Source of the DNA: Lysobacter luteus
GTDB taxonomy: Bacteria > Pseudomonadota > Gammaproteobacteria > Xanthomonadales > Xanthomonadaceae
Direction of reading: 5' to 3'
Length of the DNA: 64,000 bases
Assembly: GCF_907164845.1 (NCBI RefSeq)
Contig: NZ_OU015430.1
Coordinates: 2,532,001 to 2,596,000, forward strand
A program made the position numbers and the translations under genes. The notes under the pieces were generated by a model that was given only the letters and a program-made list of their open reading frames with translations, had not been told where the DNA came from and made no database searches. This document shows positions 55,263 to 63,715 of the stretch, one piece after another (positions within the stretch are counted from its first letter, which is position 1; each line of letters opens with the position of its first letter).

Positions 55263-55919
55263 ATGTCCGCCCTGCTGGGACTGGCGCTGTTGGCCGGTCC
55301 GTTCACCACCCTGCCGCCGCCGGCGCATGTCGGCGACCCCGCGCTGGTTGCCCTGGGCAGCGACCCGGCGCGCCTGCGCCTGTTCTGCTGGTCGACCCGT
55401 TGCGGCGATGCCGAGTGGCGCCAGGCACTCGCGCCGGCCAGTGGGCTGTTCAATGGCGGCCGGCAGCGCGCGCCGGCGCTGCCGGGCAGCGAACCGTGGA
55501 TCGGGCTGCACGCCCCTGCCCGCCCGCGCACCAGCGCTGCCAGCTACGCCAACGACTGGCGCATCGGCGCGCGCTACGGGCTCCAGGCCATCGATAACGG
55601 CCCGACCCGGCTTGGTGTCCAGCTGGGCGCGGGCTACCGCCTGGCAACGCTGCGCGATGACGGGATCGCGCTGCCGGGTCCGGTGCTGCGTGGCTCGCTG
55701 GAGATCGCCCACGAACTCGGCGACCGTGCGCACTGGAACCAGCGCATCCAGTTCGAGACCGGCCACGGCATGACGTTCGTGAAGCAGTCGCTCGGGCTGG
55801 ACGTGGTGCTGTGGCCGTCGTGGACGCTGGAAAGCGACCTGCTCATCCGGCACGACGAATTCGGCCCCAGCGGCAGCGAGTCGGCGGAATCCTCGTTGCG
55901 GCTGCGGCGGCGCTTCTGA
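55263..55919 (+). CDS. DUF481-like outer-membrane protein
   Basis: Protein of 218 aa with a signal peptide (about 1-20). The mature part alternates hydrophobic residues: WRIGARYGLQAID, LGVQLGAGYRLATL, LVLWPSWTLESDLLIRHDEF, and the final LRRRF gives the terminal Phe of outer-membrane barrels. Two Cys (CWSTRCGD) near residue 45 could form a disulfide. It resembles DUF481/YdiY proteins, moderately. Third member of the envelope trio, convergent with hemC (1 nt between stops). Confidence 0.6.
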   Translation: MSALLGLALLAGPFTTLPPPAHVGDPALVALGSDPARLRLFCWSTRCGDAEWRQALAPASGLFNGGRQRAPALPGSEPWIGLHAPARPRTSAASYANDWRIGARYGLQAIDNGPTRLGVQLGAGYRLATLRDDGIALPGPVLRGSLEIAHELGDRAHWNQRIQFETGHGMTFVKQSLGLDVVLWPSWTLESDLLIRHDEFGPSGSESAESSLRLRRRF

Positions 55920-55920
55920 C

Positions 55921-56829
55921 TCAGAGGCCCAGCAGGTCCCCGGCGCCCTGTTCGAGCAACTGCGCGGCAACCTGCCGGCCAAGCGCGTCCGGCGCATCAC
56001 CCTGCGCCCCGGCGCGCACCAGGCGCCCGTCCGCGGCCGAACCGACCAGCCCGTCCAGGCGCAGGCCGGTGCCATCGAGCGTCGCCAGCGCGGCGACCGG
56101 CACGTGGCAGCTGCCATGCAGCGCGCGGTTCATCGCGCGCTCGGCCTCGACGCAGCGCCGGGTTTCGGCGTGGTCGAGCGCGGCGAACAGCGACGTCGTC
56201 GCCGGGTCGTCGTCGCGGCACTCCACCGCGACCGCCCCCTGTGCCGGCGCCGGCAACCAGTCCGGCGCGACCAGCCTGCGACGGATGCGCGCCTCGAACC
56301 CGAGCCGCTGCAGTCCGGCGCACGCCAGCACGATGGCGTCGTAGTCGCCGGCGTCGAGCTTGGCCAGCCGCGTATTGACGTTGCCGCGCAGGTCGCGCAA
56401 CCGCAGGTCCGGGCGCAGCGCGCGCAACTGGGCCTGGCGGCGCAGCGAGGAGGTTCCGACCACCGCCCCCTCGGGCAGCGACTGGATGCCGTCGTGGGTG
56501 TTGCTGATGAAGGCGTCGGCGTAATCGGCGCGGGCGAGGATCGCCGGCAGCGCGAAACCCGGCTCCAGTTCCATCGGCACGTCCTTGAGCGAGTGCACCG
56601 CGCAGTCGGCGTCGCCGCGCTGCATCGCCAGTTCCAGCTCCTTGAGGAACAGCCCCTTGCCTCCGATCGCGGCGAGCGAGCGGTCCAGGACCTCGTCGCC
56701 GCGGGTGCTCATCGGCACCAGTTCGACCTGCAGGTCGGGGTGGGCCGCGCGCAGGGCGGCGGCGACGTGTTCGCTCTGCCACAGGGCGAGCGGGCTCTTG
56801 CGGGTGGCGATGCGCAGTATCCGGGTCAT
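55921..56829 (-). CDS. hemC: porphobilinogen deaminase (hydroxymethylbilane synthase)
   Basis: Heme-pathway enzyme of 302 aa that joins four porphobilinogens. Contains [13 protein letters not shown], the catalytic Asp83 in SLKDVPM, the Arg-rich cofactor site [10 protein letters not shown] and cofactor-binding Cys241 (HGSCHVPV). Downstream of the algR-like gene as in Pseudomonas (algZ-algR-hemC). Confidence 0.97.
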   Translation of the reverse strand: MTRILRIATRKSPLALWQSEHVAAALRAAHPDLQVELVPMSTRGDEVLDRSLAAIGGKGLFLKELELAMQRGDADCAVHSLKDVPMELEPGFALPAILARADYADAFISNTHDGIQSLPEGAVVGTSSLRRQAQLRALRPDLRLRDLRGNVNTRLAKLDAGDYDAIVLACAGLQRLGFEARIRRRLVAPDWLPAPAQGAVAVECRDDDPATTSLFAALDHAETRRCVEAERAMNRALHGSCHVPVAALATLDGTGLRLDGLVGSAADGRLVRAGAQGDAPDALGRQVAAQLLEQGAGDLLGL

Positions 56830-56882
56830 CCGGCGATTATCGCAGGCCACCGCCCGCCGAACCCGACCAAGCCCCAACCCAC

Positions 56883-57032
56883 GTAGGAGCGACGTAAGTC
56901 GCGACCCGCCGAACCCGGCCGGGGCGGCGACCGGGCTGATGCCACACCGGGGATCCGCTTGGGTGCTTCGACACCGGCGGGAGTGCGGTGTTCGGAAAAT
57001 GACCTGCAGGTCGCGACTTACGTCGCTCCTAC
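56883..57032. repeat. REP-like inverted pair 8
   Basis: GTAGGAGCGACGTAAGTCGC from 56883 and its inverted copy ending TCGCTCCTAC at 57032, with about 100 nt between arms; GAC/GTC class, between the algR-like gene and hemC. Confidence 0.85.
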
Positions 57033-57059
57033 GGCAACGGGTGGCTTGAACGCGCGCAG

Positions 57060-57782
57060 CTACAGGTGTTTCAGGGTCTCGCGCAGGGCGGCGACGCAGC
57101 GACGGCTGACTTCCAGCGGCTGCTTGCCGTGGCGCAGCACGGCCTGGGTGTGGCCATCGGGTGCGCGCCGGAGCTCGACGATCTCGTGCCGGGCGACCAG
57201 GCAGTTGCGATGGATCCGCACGAACCGGCCGCCGAATTCGTCCTCCAGCGACTTCAGCGATTCCTCGATCAGGTCCTCCCCGCGCGCGTGGTGGACGACC
57301 ACGTACTTCTCTTCGGCCTGCAGGTAGTGCACGTCCTCCAGCGGGATCAGCCGCAGGCTGCCGCGAAGGCGCGCGCACAGGTGGCTGCGGATCGGTGCAT
57401 CGCGGCTGGAGCGCTCGCGTCCGGCGGCGAAGGTGCGCACCCGCTCGATCGCCGCGGCAAGTCGCTCGGCCCGCACCGGCTTGACCAGGTAGTCGATCGC
57501 CTCGGCTTCGAACGCCGACAGCGCGTGGGCGTCGTACGCGGTGCAGAACACCACCGCCGGGCGCGGCTCGAACGCGGCCAGGTGGCGCGCGGCCTCGAGG
57601 CCGTCGATCCCGGGCATCGCGATGTCCAGCAGCACCAGGTCCGGTGCGTGCTCGGCGCAGGCATGCAGCGCCTGCTGGCCGTCGCCGGCCTCGGCCACCA
57701 CCTCCACGCCGGCGGTCTCGCGCAACAGTCCGCGCAGGCGCTCGCGCGCCAGTGGTTCGTCGTCGGCGATGACCACCTTCAT
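57060..57782 (-). CDS. algR: LytTR-family response regulator, AlgR-like
   Basis: Response regulator of 240 aa. Receiver domain with acidic pocket DDE at 7-9, phospho-acceptor Asp53 (LLDIAMPG) and Lys101, then a LytTR DNA-binding domain (about 135-238) with [20 protein letters not shown] and [13 protein letters not shown]. In pseudomonads AlgR controls alginate and type IV pili with sensor AlgZ and lies next to hemC. No AlgZ-type sensor gene is adjacent here; an esterase gene is upstream. Confidence 0.88.
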   Translation of the reverse strand: MKVVIADDEPLARERLRGLLRETAGVEVVAEAGDGQQALHACAEHAPDLVLLDIAMPGIDGLEAARHLAAFEPRPAVVFCTAYDAHALSAFEAEAIDYLVKPVRAERLAAAIERVRTFAAGRERSSRDAPIRSHLCARLRGSLRLIPLEDVHYLQAEEKYVVVHHARGEDLIEESLKSLEDEFGGRFVRIHRNCLVARHEIVELRRAPDGHTQAVLRHGKQPLEVSRRCVAALRETLKHL

Positions 57783-57852
57783 GGACTGTCCCCGTCTCGG
57801 CGCGGCAGCGGCACTGCCGCGATGCCGATCTTAGCGCCGTGGCCGGTGCCGG

Positions 57853-58545
57853 TCAGCCGGCGGTGAAACGCGCGGACAGCCAGTCGCCCAGGTCGCCGAT
57901 CTGCTCCGCGCAGACCTGATGGGCCATCGGATAGGCGTGCCAGTCCACCGTGAAGCCAAGCTGGCGCAGCAGTGCGGCGCTGCGCTCGCCGGCCTGGAAC
58001 GGCACCACCGGGTCCTGCGTTCCATGGGCGAAGAACAGTGGCTGCCCGGTGGCGGCCGCATCCACCGACTGCGGCAGTTGCGCCAGAGACGCCGGCGACA
58101 GCGGCAGGTAGGTCGACAATGCGACCAGGCCCGCCAGCGGCTCACGCCGGCGCAGCCCGGTGGCCAGCGCGACCGCACCGCCCTGCGAGAAGCCCGCCAG
58201 CACGATGCGTCCGGGCGGGATGCCGCGCCCGGCCTCGCGCGCGATCAACGCCTCGACCTGCTCGACCGACTGGTTCACGCCGGTCTCGTCGGCCCGGTTC
58301 GCCAGGTCCAGCGCGACGATGTCGTACCAGGCGCGCATCGGCACGCCGTTGTTGATCGTCACCGGTCGCACCGGCGCGTGCGGGAACACGAAACGCAACG
58401 ATGGCCACCCCGGTCGGACCAGCTCCGGGACGATCGGCGCGAAGTCGTTGCCGTCCGCGCCCAGGCCATGCAGCCACAGCACGGTCCATTGCGGCGCGGG
58501 GCCGGTTTCGTGTTCGACGGTCTGCAGCAGGTTCGGTGCGTTCAT
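57853..58545 (-). CDS. phospholipase/carboxylesterase family hydrolase
   Basis: Alpha/beta hydrolase of 230 aa. HGLGADGNDF, nucleophile Ser120 (LAGFSQGGAVAL), acid Asp in HGTQDPVVPF, and base His in PMAHQV make the family triad (EstB/acyl-protein thioesterase type). No signal peptide. The start at 58545 is supported by family length. Confidence 0.9.
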   Translation of the reverse strand: MNAPNLLQTVEHETGPAPQWTVLWLHGLGADGNDFAPIVPELVRPGWPSLRFVFPHAPVRPVTINNGVPMRAWYDIVALDLANRADETGVNQSVEQVEALIAREAGRGIPPGRIVLAGFSQGGAVALATGLRRREPLAGLVALSTYLPLSPASLAQLPQSVDAAATGQPLFFAHGTQDPVVPFQAGERSAALLRQLGFTVDWHAYPMAHQVCAEQIGDLGDWLSARFTAG

Positions 58546-58585
58546 CGCCGCATTGTGGCGGCTGCGCGCGCGGCCGCCAAACCGC

Positions 58586-59620
58586 TCAGGGTTGCGACGC
58601 GGCCGGGGTGCAGACCGGCTCGCGGTCGACCAGCCCGAGCCACGCGGTGCGTTCGACACACTTGGGCGCCCGTGCCTTCGCCCGCGCCGCGGCCGCCCGG
58701 CTGGCCGCGGCCACGCGCTCGGCCTGCAACGTCGCGATCGCCTTGCGGATGGCCGGCAACGCTGCCAGCGCCGCACGCTCGCCTTCGAGGATGGCGCGGT
58801 TGCGCTGCTCGAAATCGGCCGCGCCGATGTCGGTCACCTGCGGGCGAATGACCACGTCGGCGCGCGCCATCTCCTGCTGGCCCAGCTGCTGGCCCATGAT
58901 GCTGATGGACTGGTTGACGATGCCGAGCAGGTGCGTGGGCTTCTGCCCGGTGGCCTTGCTGGAGATATCGACCGCGATCACCAGGTCGGCGCCCAGGTCG
59001 CGCGCGGCATCCACCGGCACCGGACTCACCACGCCGCCGTCGACGTAATGCCACTGGCCGATCGCGACCGGCTCGAACACGCCCGGCACGCTGCTCGATG
59101 CGCGCACCGCCTGGCCCGTGTTGCCGCGTGCAAACGCGACCCGCTCGCCGGTCTCGAGCCGCGTGGCGACCGCGGCGAACGGTTTTTCCATGCGCTCGAG
59201 CGCCCGCCCGCCCACCTGCGCGTTGACGTAGTCCTGCAAGGCCTTGCCCTTGACCAGGCCACCGGCAAACAGGCTGACATCGCGGATGCTTGATTCGTCC
59301 AGCGCCACTGCCTCGCGCTGCAGCTCGAACGGGCCCATGCCACCGGCATAGAGCGCACCGACCACGCTGCCGGCGCTGGTGCCGGCGACCACGCGCGGCG
59401 TGATGCCGTTGGCCTCCAGCATCTTGATGACGCCGATGTGTGCGAAGCCCTTGGCGGCGCCGCCACCCAGCGCGAGGCCGACGCGGATTTCGGGGGGTGG
59501 CACAACGACGGTCGGCGCGGAGGGCGGATCAGGGCGGACGGTCTCGCCGCCACAGCCTGCGATCAGCACCAGCGGCAACAGCAACAGCGGCGCCAGCCGC
59601 CGGCGTAGGAGAGTCAGCAT
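58586..59620 (-). CDS. patatin-like phospholipase lipoprotein (RssA-like)
   Basis: Protein of 344 aa with a lipobox (VLIAGCGG, Cys23) and patatin core: GGGAAKGFAHIG, Ser82 in GTSAGS, Asp194 in YVDGG. This is the RssA family with an added lipoprotein signal, unlike the leaderless patatin at 51.8-52.7 kb. The C-terminal 60 residues are helical and Ala/Arg-rich. Start at 59620; an ATG 18 nt upstream is possible. Confidence 0.87.
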   Translation of the reverse strand: MLTLLRRRLAPLLLLPLVLIAGCGGETVRPDPPSAPTVVVPPPEIRVGLALGGGAAKGFAHIGVIKMLEANGITPRVVAGTSAGSVVGALYAGGMGPFELQREAVALDESSIRDVSLFAGGLVKGKALQDYVNAQVGGRALERMEKPFAAVATRLETGERVAFARGNTGQAVRASSSVPGVFEPVAIGQWHYVDGGVVSPVPVDAARDLGADLVIAVDISSKATGQKPTHLLGIVNQSISIMGQQLGQQEMARADVVIRPQVTDIGAADFEQRNRAILEGERAALAALPAIRKAIATLQAERVAAASRAAAARAKARAPKCVERTAWLGLVDREPVCTPAASQP

Positions 59621-59767
59621 GTTGCGACCATGGGCCATTGAAGTCGCGGAGCATACGCGCGGCCGCCCCCACGCCGGTTGAACGCGCGAGCGGGTCGGGT
59701 CCGATCCGCGCCAGGCCCCGCTGAACAGGCGTGGAAGCCGCACGCGGGCCGGGTGTGCGTGACCGGC

Positions 59768-59797
59768 TTGCACTGTCGAAACCTGCGCCGGTACAAT
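59768..59797 (+). promoter_or_regulatory. rpsU promoter
   Basis: TTGCAC (59768-59773) and TACAAT (59792-59797), 18-nt spacing, 50 nt before the rpsU ATG. Confidence 0.6.
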
Positions 59798-59847
59798 ACG
59801 CGGCTCGCCTGGACCCATCCGGGCTGTTTACCCGAACCGAGATACTT

Positions 59848-60063
59848 ATGCCCAGCGTCAAAGTCCGCGAAAACGAGCCTTTCGAGTTTGCCCTGCGTCG
59901 CTTCAAGCGCACCTGCGAGAAGGCCGGCGTCCTCGCCGAGACCCGCAAGCGCGAGTTCTACGAAAAGCCGACCCAGGAACGCAAGCGCAAGGCCGCCGCC
60001 GCGGTGAAGCGCCAGTCCCGCCGCGCCTCGCGCGACGTGACCAAGCGCCAGCGGCTGTACTGA
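59848..60063 (+). CDS. rpsU: 30S ribosomal protein S21
   Basis: Ribosomal protein of 71 aa, full length. [26 protein letters not shown] is the conserved S21 start, ending KRQRLY. First gene of the macromolecular-synthesis group rpsU-(yqeY)-dnaG. Confidence 0.98.
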   Translation: MPSVKVRENEPFEFALRRFKRTCEKAGVLAETRKREFYEKPTQERKRKAAAAVKRQSRRASRDVTKRQRLY

Positions 60064-60118
60064 TCGCGCATCCTGCGTAGCTCCCGGCCATCCGCGCCGG
60101 GGACTTCACAGGGAAGCC

Positions 60119-60153
60119 AAAGCCGGCCGCGCCGTGAGCGCCGCCGGCTTTTT
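60119..60153 (+). terminator. intrinsic terminator after rpsU
   Basis: Stem AAAGCCGGC/GCCGGCTTT with an internal GC-rich loop, ending in TTTTT. It matches the known attenuating terminator position between rpsU and dnaG in E. coli. Confidence 0.8.
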
Positions 60154-60200
60154 GCGTTCCGCCGGAACCGGCGGCGCGCGCCCCACCCAAGGACCCCGCC

Positions 60201-60644
60201 ATGACCCTCAAGCAGCAGCTCACCGACGACATGAAGGCCGCCATGAAGGGCGGCGACAAGCACAGCCTCGGCGTGATCCGGCTGATGAACGCCGCGATCA
60301 AGCAGAGGGAGATCGACGAGCGGATCGAGCTGGACGACGCGCAGGTGCTGGCGGTGCTCGACAAGATGGTCAAGCAGCGGCGCGACTCGGTCACCCAGTA
60401 CGAGGCTGCCAACCGCGAGGACCTGGCCGCGGTCGAGCGCGAGGAGATCACCGTGATCGAGCGCTACCTGCCGGCCAAGCTCGGCGAGGCCGAGATCATC
60501 GCCGCGATCGACGCGGCCAAGGCCGAGACCGGCGCCAGCAGCCAGGCCGACATCGGCAAGCTGATGGGCGTGCTCAAGCCGCGGCTGGCCGGCCAGGCCG
60601 ACATGGGCCTGGTGTCGAAGCTGGTGAAGCAGCGCCTGGGCTGA
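60201..60644 (+). CDS. yqeY: YqeY/GatB-domain protein
   Basis: Protein of 147 aa of the YqeY family. LKQQLTDDMKAAMKGGDKHSLGVIRLMNAAIKQREID and ADIGKLMGVLKPRLAGQADMGLVSKLVKQRL are the family ends, related to the GatB tail domain. Commonly located after rpsU; role not established. Confidence 0.93.
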   Translation: MTLKQQLTDDMKAAMKGGDKHSLGVIRLMNAAIKQREIDERIELDDAQVLAVLDKMVKQRRDSVTQYEAANREDLAAVEREEITVIERYLPAKLGEAEIIAAIDAAKAETGASSQADIGKLMGVLKPRLAGQADMGLVSKLVKQRLG

Positions 60645-60787
60645 ACCGCCCGGGTGGCGCACGACGAGGCCGGGACATCCCGGCCTTTCGCGTTTCCGGG
60701 GCTGGCAGCCGCCGCTATCCGTCGACCCACTCGACGCTAACCTCGTCGCCCCGATACTGGCGGGGCATCCTCCACAAACGACACTCC

Positions 60788-61777
60788 ATGGCCGACCGAT
60801 CCCCGAATCCCGCAACGCCTGCCCGCCGTGCCGGCGAAGACGTGCCCGAGACGGACCAGCCGGATCTTGGCGAACGCCTCGACGAACTGCAGGAGCGGAT
60901 CGAGGAAAGCTGGCCGGCGAAGTTCATCCATCGCTTCTTCGCCTACGACCTGCTGGCGCTGGCCGCCGCGCTGTCGTTCTACACCCTGCTCTCGCTGGCG
61001 CCGCTGGTACTGATGCTGCTGTGGTTGACCACCGCGCTGCTGCCCACTGCGCAGGAGGAATTCTTCCGGCAGGTCGGCCTGCTGGTCGGACCGCAGGTCG
61101 AAGAAACCGCGCGGCTGATCGTCGCCAACGCCGAGCGCCGTCCCGGCACCGGCTCGCTGGCCGCGCTGCTCGGCACCGGCGCGTTGCTGGTCGGCGCGTC
61201 GGTCGTGTTCGGCCAGTTGCAGGCCGCCCTCAACCGGGTATTCCGCTCCGATGCGCGCGCACTCGGGCTGCTGGCGTGGCTGCGCAAGCGCCTGCTGTCG
61301 TTCGGCATGGCCATTGCAGTCGGTTTCCTGTTGGTGGTGTCGATGGCGGTACAGGCCGCCCTCGCGGTCGTGATGGCATGGCTGCCGGACCTGTTGCCGG
61401 TGTTCGCGGAGGCGTTTTCGCTGGTGCTCTACGCACTGGTGTTCGCCGGCATGTACCGGCTGCTGCCGGATCGCCCGGTCAGTCCGTCGCGCGCCTTGGC
61501 GGGCGGCGCGCTGACTGCCGGACTGTTCATCGTGGGCCGCTGGGCGATCGGCCTGTACCTCGGCCAGGCCAGCCTGGGCAACGCCTACGGGCCGGCCGGC
61601 GGCCTGGTGGTGATGCTGGTGTGGCTGTACTACTGCGCGGTGGTGTTCCTGGCGGGTGCCCTGATTACGGCGATGCTCGACGAGCATGCGCGGGTCTCCC
61701 GCCGGCTGGCGCGCCAGCGCGCACGCGCCGACCGCACGCCCCCGGCCGCGACCGACGCAACCACCGGCCGCCCGTGA
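60788..61777 (+). CDS. YihY/virulence-factor BrkB family membrane protein
   Basis: Protein of 329 aa with six helices and charged ends. FFAYDLLALAAALSFYTLLSLAPLVL and GPAGGLVVMLVWLYYCAVVFLAGALITA are the BrkB signatures. Its insertion between yqeY and dnaG is less usual. Function uncertain (once thought to be ribonuclease BN). Confidence 0.9.
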   Translation: MADRSPNPATPARRAGEDVPETDQPDLGERLDELQERIEESWPAKFIHRFFAYDLLALAAALSFYTLLSLAPLVLMLLWLTTALLPTAQEEFFRQVGLLVGPQVEETARLIVANAERRPGTGSLAALLGTGALLVGASVVFGQLQAALNRVFRSDARALGLLAWLRKRLLSFGMAIAVGFLLVVSMAVQAALAVVMAWLPDLLPVFAEAFSLVLYALVFAGMYRLLPDRPVSPSRALAGGALTAGLFIVGRWAIGLYLGQASLGNAYGPAGGLVVMLVWLYYCAVVFLAGALITAMLDEHARVSRRLARQRARADRTPPAATDATTGRP

Positions 61778-61839
61778 CCGCCCCGGCGGTGGCATCCTAG
61801 CGGTCCGCTTCATCGTTACCGCGCCCGGTCCGGGCAGCC

Positions 61840-63606
61840 ATGGCCCGCATTCCCGACGCCTTCATCGACGACCTGCTCGCCCGCACCGACATCGTCGAGC
61901 TGGTGGGCGCGCGCGTGCCGCTCAAGCGGCAGGGCAAGGAGTACTCGGCGCGCTGCCCGTTCCACGACGAGCGCTCGCCGAGCTTCACGGTCTCGCCGGG
62001 CAAGCAGTTCTACCACTGCTTCGGCTGTGGCGCGCACGGCACCGCGATCAAGTTCCTGATGGAGTACGACCGGCTGGAGTTCCTGGACGCGGTCGAGGAA
62101 CTGGCGCGCCAGAACGGGATGGAGGTGCCGCGCGACACCTTCCAGCGCAACGCCAACCCCGACAGCCAGGACCTGTACTCGGCGATGGAGGCGGCGGCGA
62201 CCTTCTACCGCCGGCAACTGGCCGCCACCCCGCGCGCGCGGGCCTACCTCGACGACCGCGGGGTCGACGCGGGTATCCGCGAGCGCTTCGGGATCGGTTA
62301 CGCGCCCGGTGGGTTCAACGCGCTGCGCGACGCGCTCGGCAGCGATGAGCGCCGGATGCGGCTGCTCGAGCGCGGCGGCCTGTTCTCGAAGAACGACAGC
62401 GGCCGCGTCTACGACAAGTTCCGCGATCGGGTGATGTTCCCGATCCACGACCGGCGCGGCCGCACGATCGGCTTCGGCGGCCGCGTACTGGCGCCGGAGG
62501 AGGACGGCCGGGACCCCGGCCCGAAGTACCTCAACTCGCCCGAGACGGAGCTGTTCCACAAGGGGCGCGAACTGTACGGCCTGTGGCAGGTCCGCCAGGC
62601 CAACAAGAAGATCGAGCGGCTGGTGGTGGTCGAGGGCTACATGGACGTGGTCGCGCTGTTCCAGCACGGGGTCGAGACCGCGGTCGCGACGCTGGGGACC
62701 GCCACGACCCCGGACCACGCCGAACTGCTGTTCCGGAACGCACCCGACGTCTATTTCTGCTTCGATGGCGACCGCGCCGGGCGCGGCGCGGCGTGGAAGG
62801 CGCTCGAGTCGGTGCTGCCGCGGATGAAGGACGGCCGGCAGGCATTCTTCCTGTTCCTGCCCGAGGGCGAGGATCCCGACACGATCGTCCGCAAGGAAGG
62901 CGCGGCCGGTTTCGACGCGCGCCTGCGCGAGGCGGTGCCGCTGTCGCGGTTCCTGTTCGACTCGCTCGCCGCGGAGGTCAATCTCGGCACGCTGGAAGGC
63001 AAGGGCCGGCTGGCCGAGCGGGCCAAGCCGCTGCTCGCGCAGATCCCCGATGGCGCCTTCGCCGACCTCATGCGCCAACGGCTGACGGAACTGACGGGCG
63101 TCGGCGCACGCGCGAGCAGCCCGGAAACCCACGTACCGGCGCAGCGCGCACGGGCGCCGTCGCGGGGCACCCCGACGCCTCGGCGCAGCCTGGTCCGCGC
63201 CGCAATCGCACTGCTGCTGCAGCGTCCGGCGCTCGCGCTGGAGCTGGAGCCGCCGTTCCGCTTCGCCACGCTGCGCCAGCCCGGCATCGAACTGCTGGTC
63301 GACCTGCTCGGCCTGATCTATGCGCGCCCGGACATCGGCACCGGCTCGCTGGTCGAACACTTCGCCGGGCGCGAGGAATACAGCGCGCTGCAGAAGCTGG
63401 CCTCGCAGTCGCTGGCCGGCGACGAAGGCAAGTGGCGCGACGAACTGCTCGACGCGATCGCACAGCTCGATCGCCAGACCCTGCAGCAGCGCATCGAAGA
63501 GTTGCAGGCGATCCTCCACGAGGGTGGTCGCGGCGCACTCACCGCCGGGGAACAGGCTGAACTGCGCGAGTTGCTCGGCGCTGTCGGACGGGCCCGCCGG
63601 ACATGA
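61840..63606 (+). CDS. dnaG: DNA primase
   Basis: Synthesises RNA primers for replication, 588 aa. Zinc-binding motif C39-x2-H42-x17-C60-x2-C63, TOPRIM domain with VVVEGYMDVVAL and FDGDRAGRGAAWKALE, and a helical C-terminal helicase-binding domain (about 440-588). The linker between the core and C-terminal domain (about 420-450) is Ala/Arg/Pro-rich. Confidence 0.97.
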   Translation: MARIPDAFIDDLLARTDIVELVGARVPLKRQGKEYSARCPFHDERSPSFTVSPGKQFYHCFGCGAHGTAIKFLMEYDRLEFLDAVEELARQNGMEVPRDTFQRNANPDSQDLYSAMEAAATFYRRQLAATPRARAYLDDRGVDAGIRERFGIGYAPGGFNALRDALGSDERRMRLLERGGLFSKNDSGRVYDKFRDRVMFPIHDRRGRTIGFGGRVLAPEEDGRDPGPKYLNSPETELFHKGRELYGLWQVRQANKKIERLVVVEGYMDVVALFQHGVETAVATLGTATTPDHAELLFRNAPDVYFCFDGDRAGRGAAWKALESVLPRMKDGRQAFFLFLPEGEDPDTIVRKEGAAGFDARLREAVPLSRFLFDSLAAEVNLGTLEGKGRLAERAKPLLAQIPDGAFADLMRQRLTELTGVGARASSPETHVPAQRARAPSRGTPTPRRSLVRAAIALLLQRPALALELEPPFRFATLRQPGIELLVDLLGLIYARPDIGTGSLVEHFAGREEYSALQKLASQSLAGDEGKWRDELLDAIAQLDRQTLQQRIEELQAILHEGGRGALTAGEQAELRELLGAVGRARRT

Positions 63607-63715
63607 CCGGCGGCGGCTGAACGGCCGCCACGCAAGCGTTTCACCCGGTTTTCATACACCCGGCGACGACGCGGCGGCGCCTACAGTCGGTGGCGTTCCT
63701 CCGGAGACACCACCC

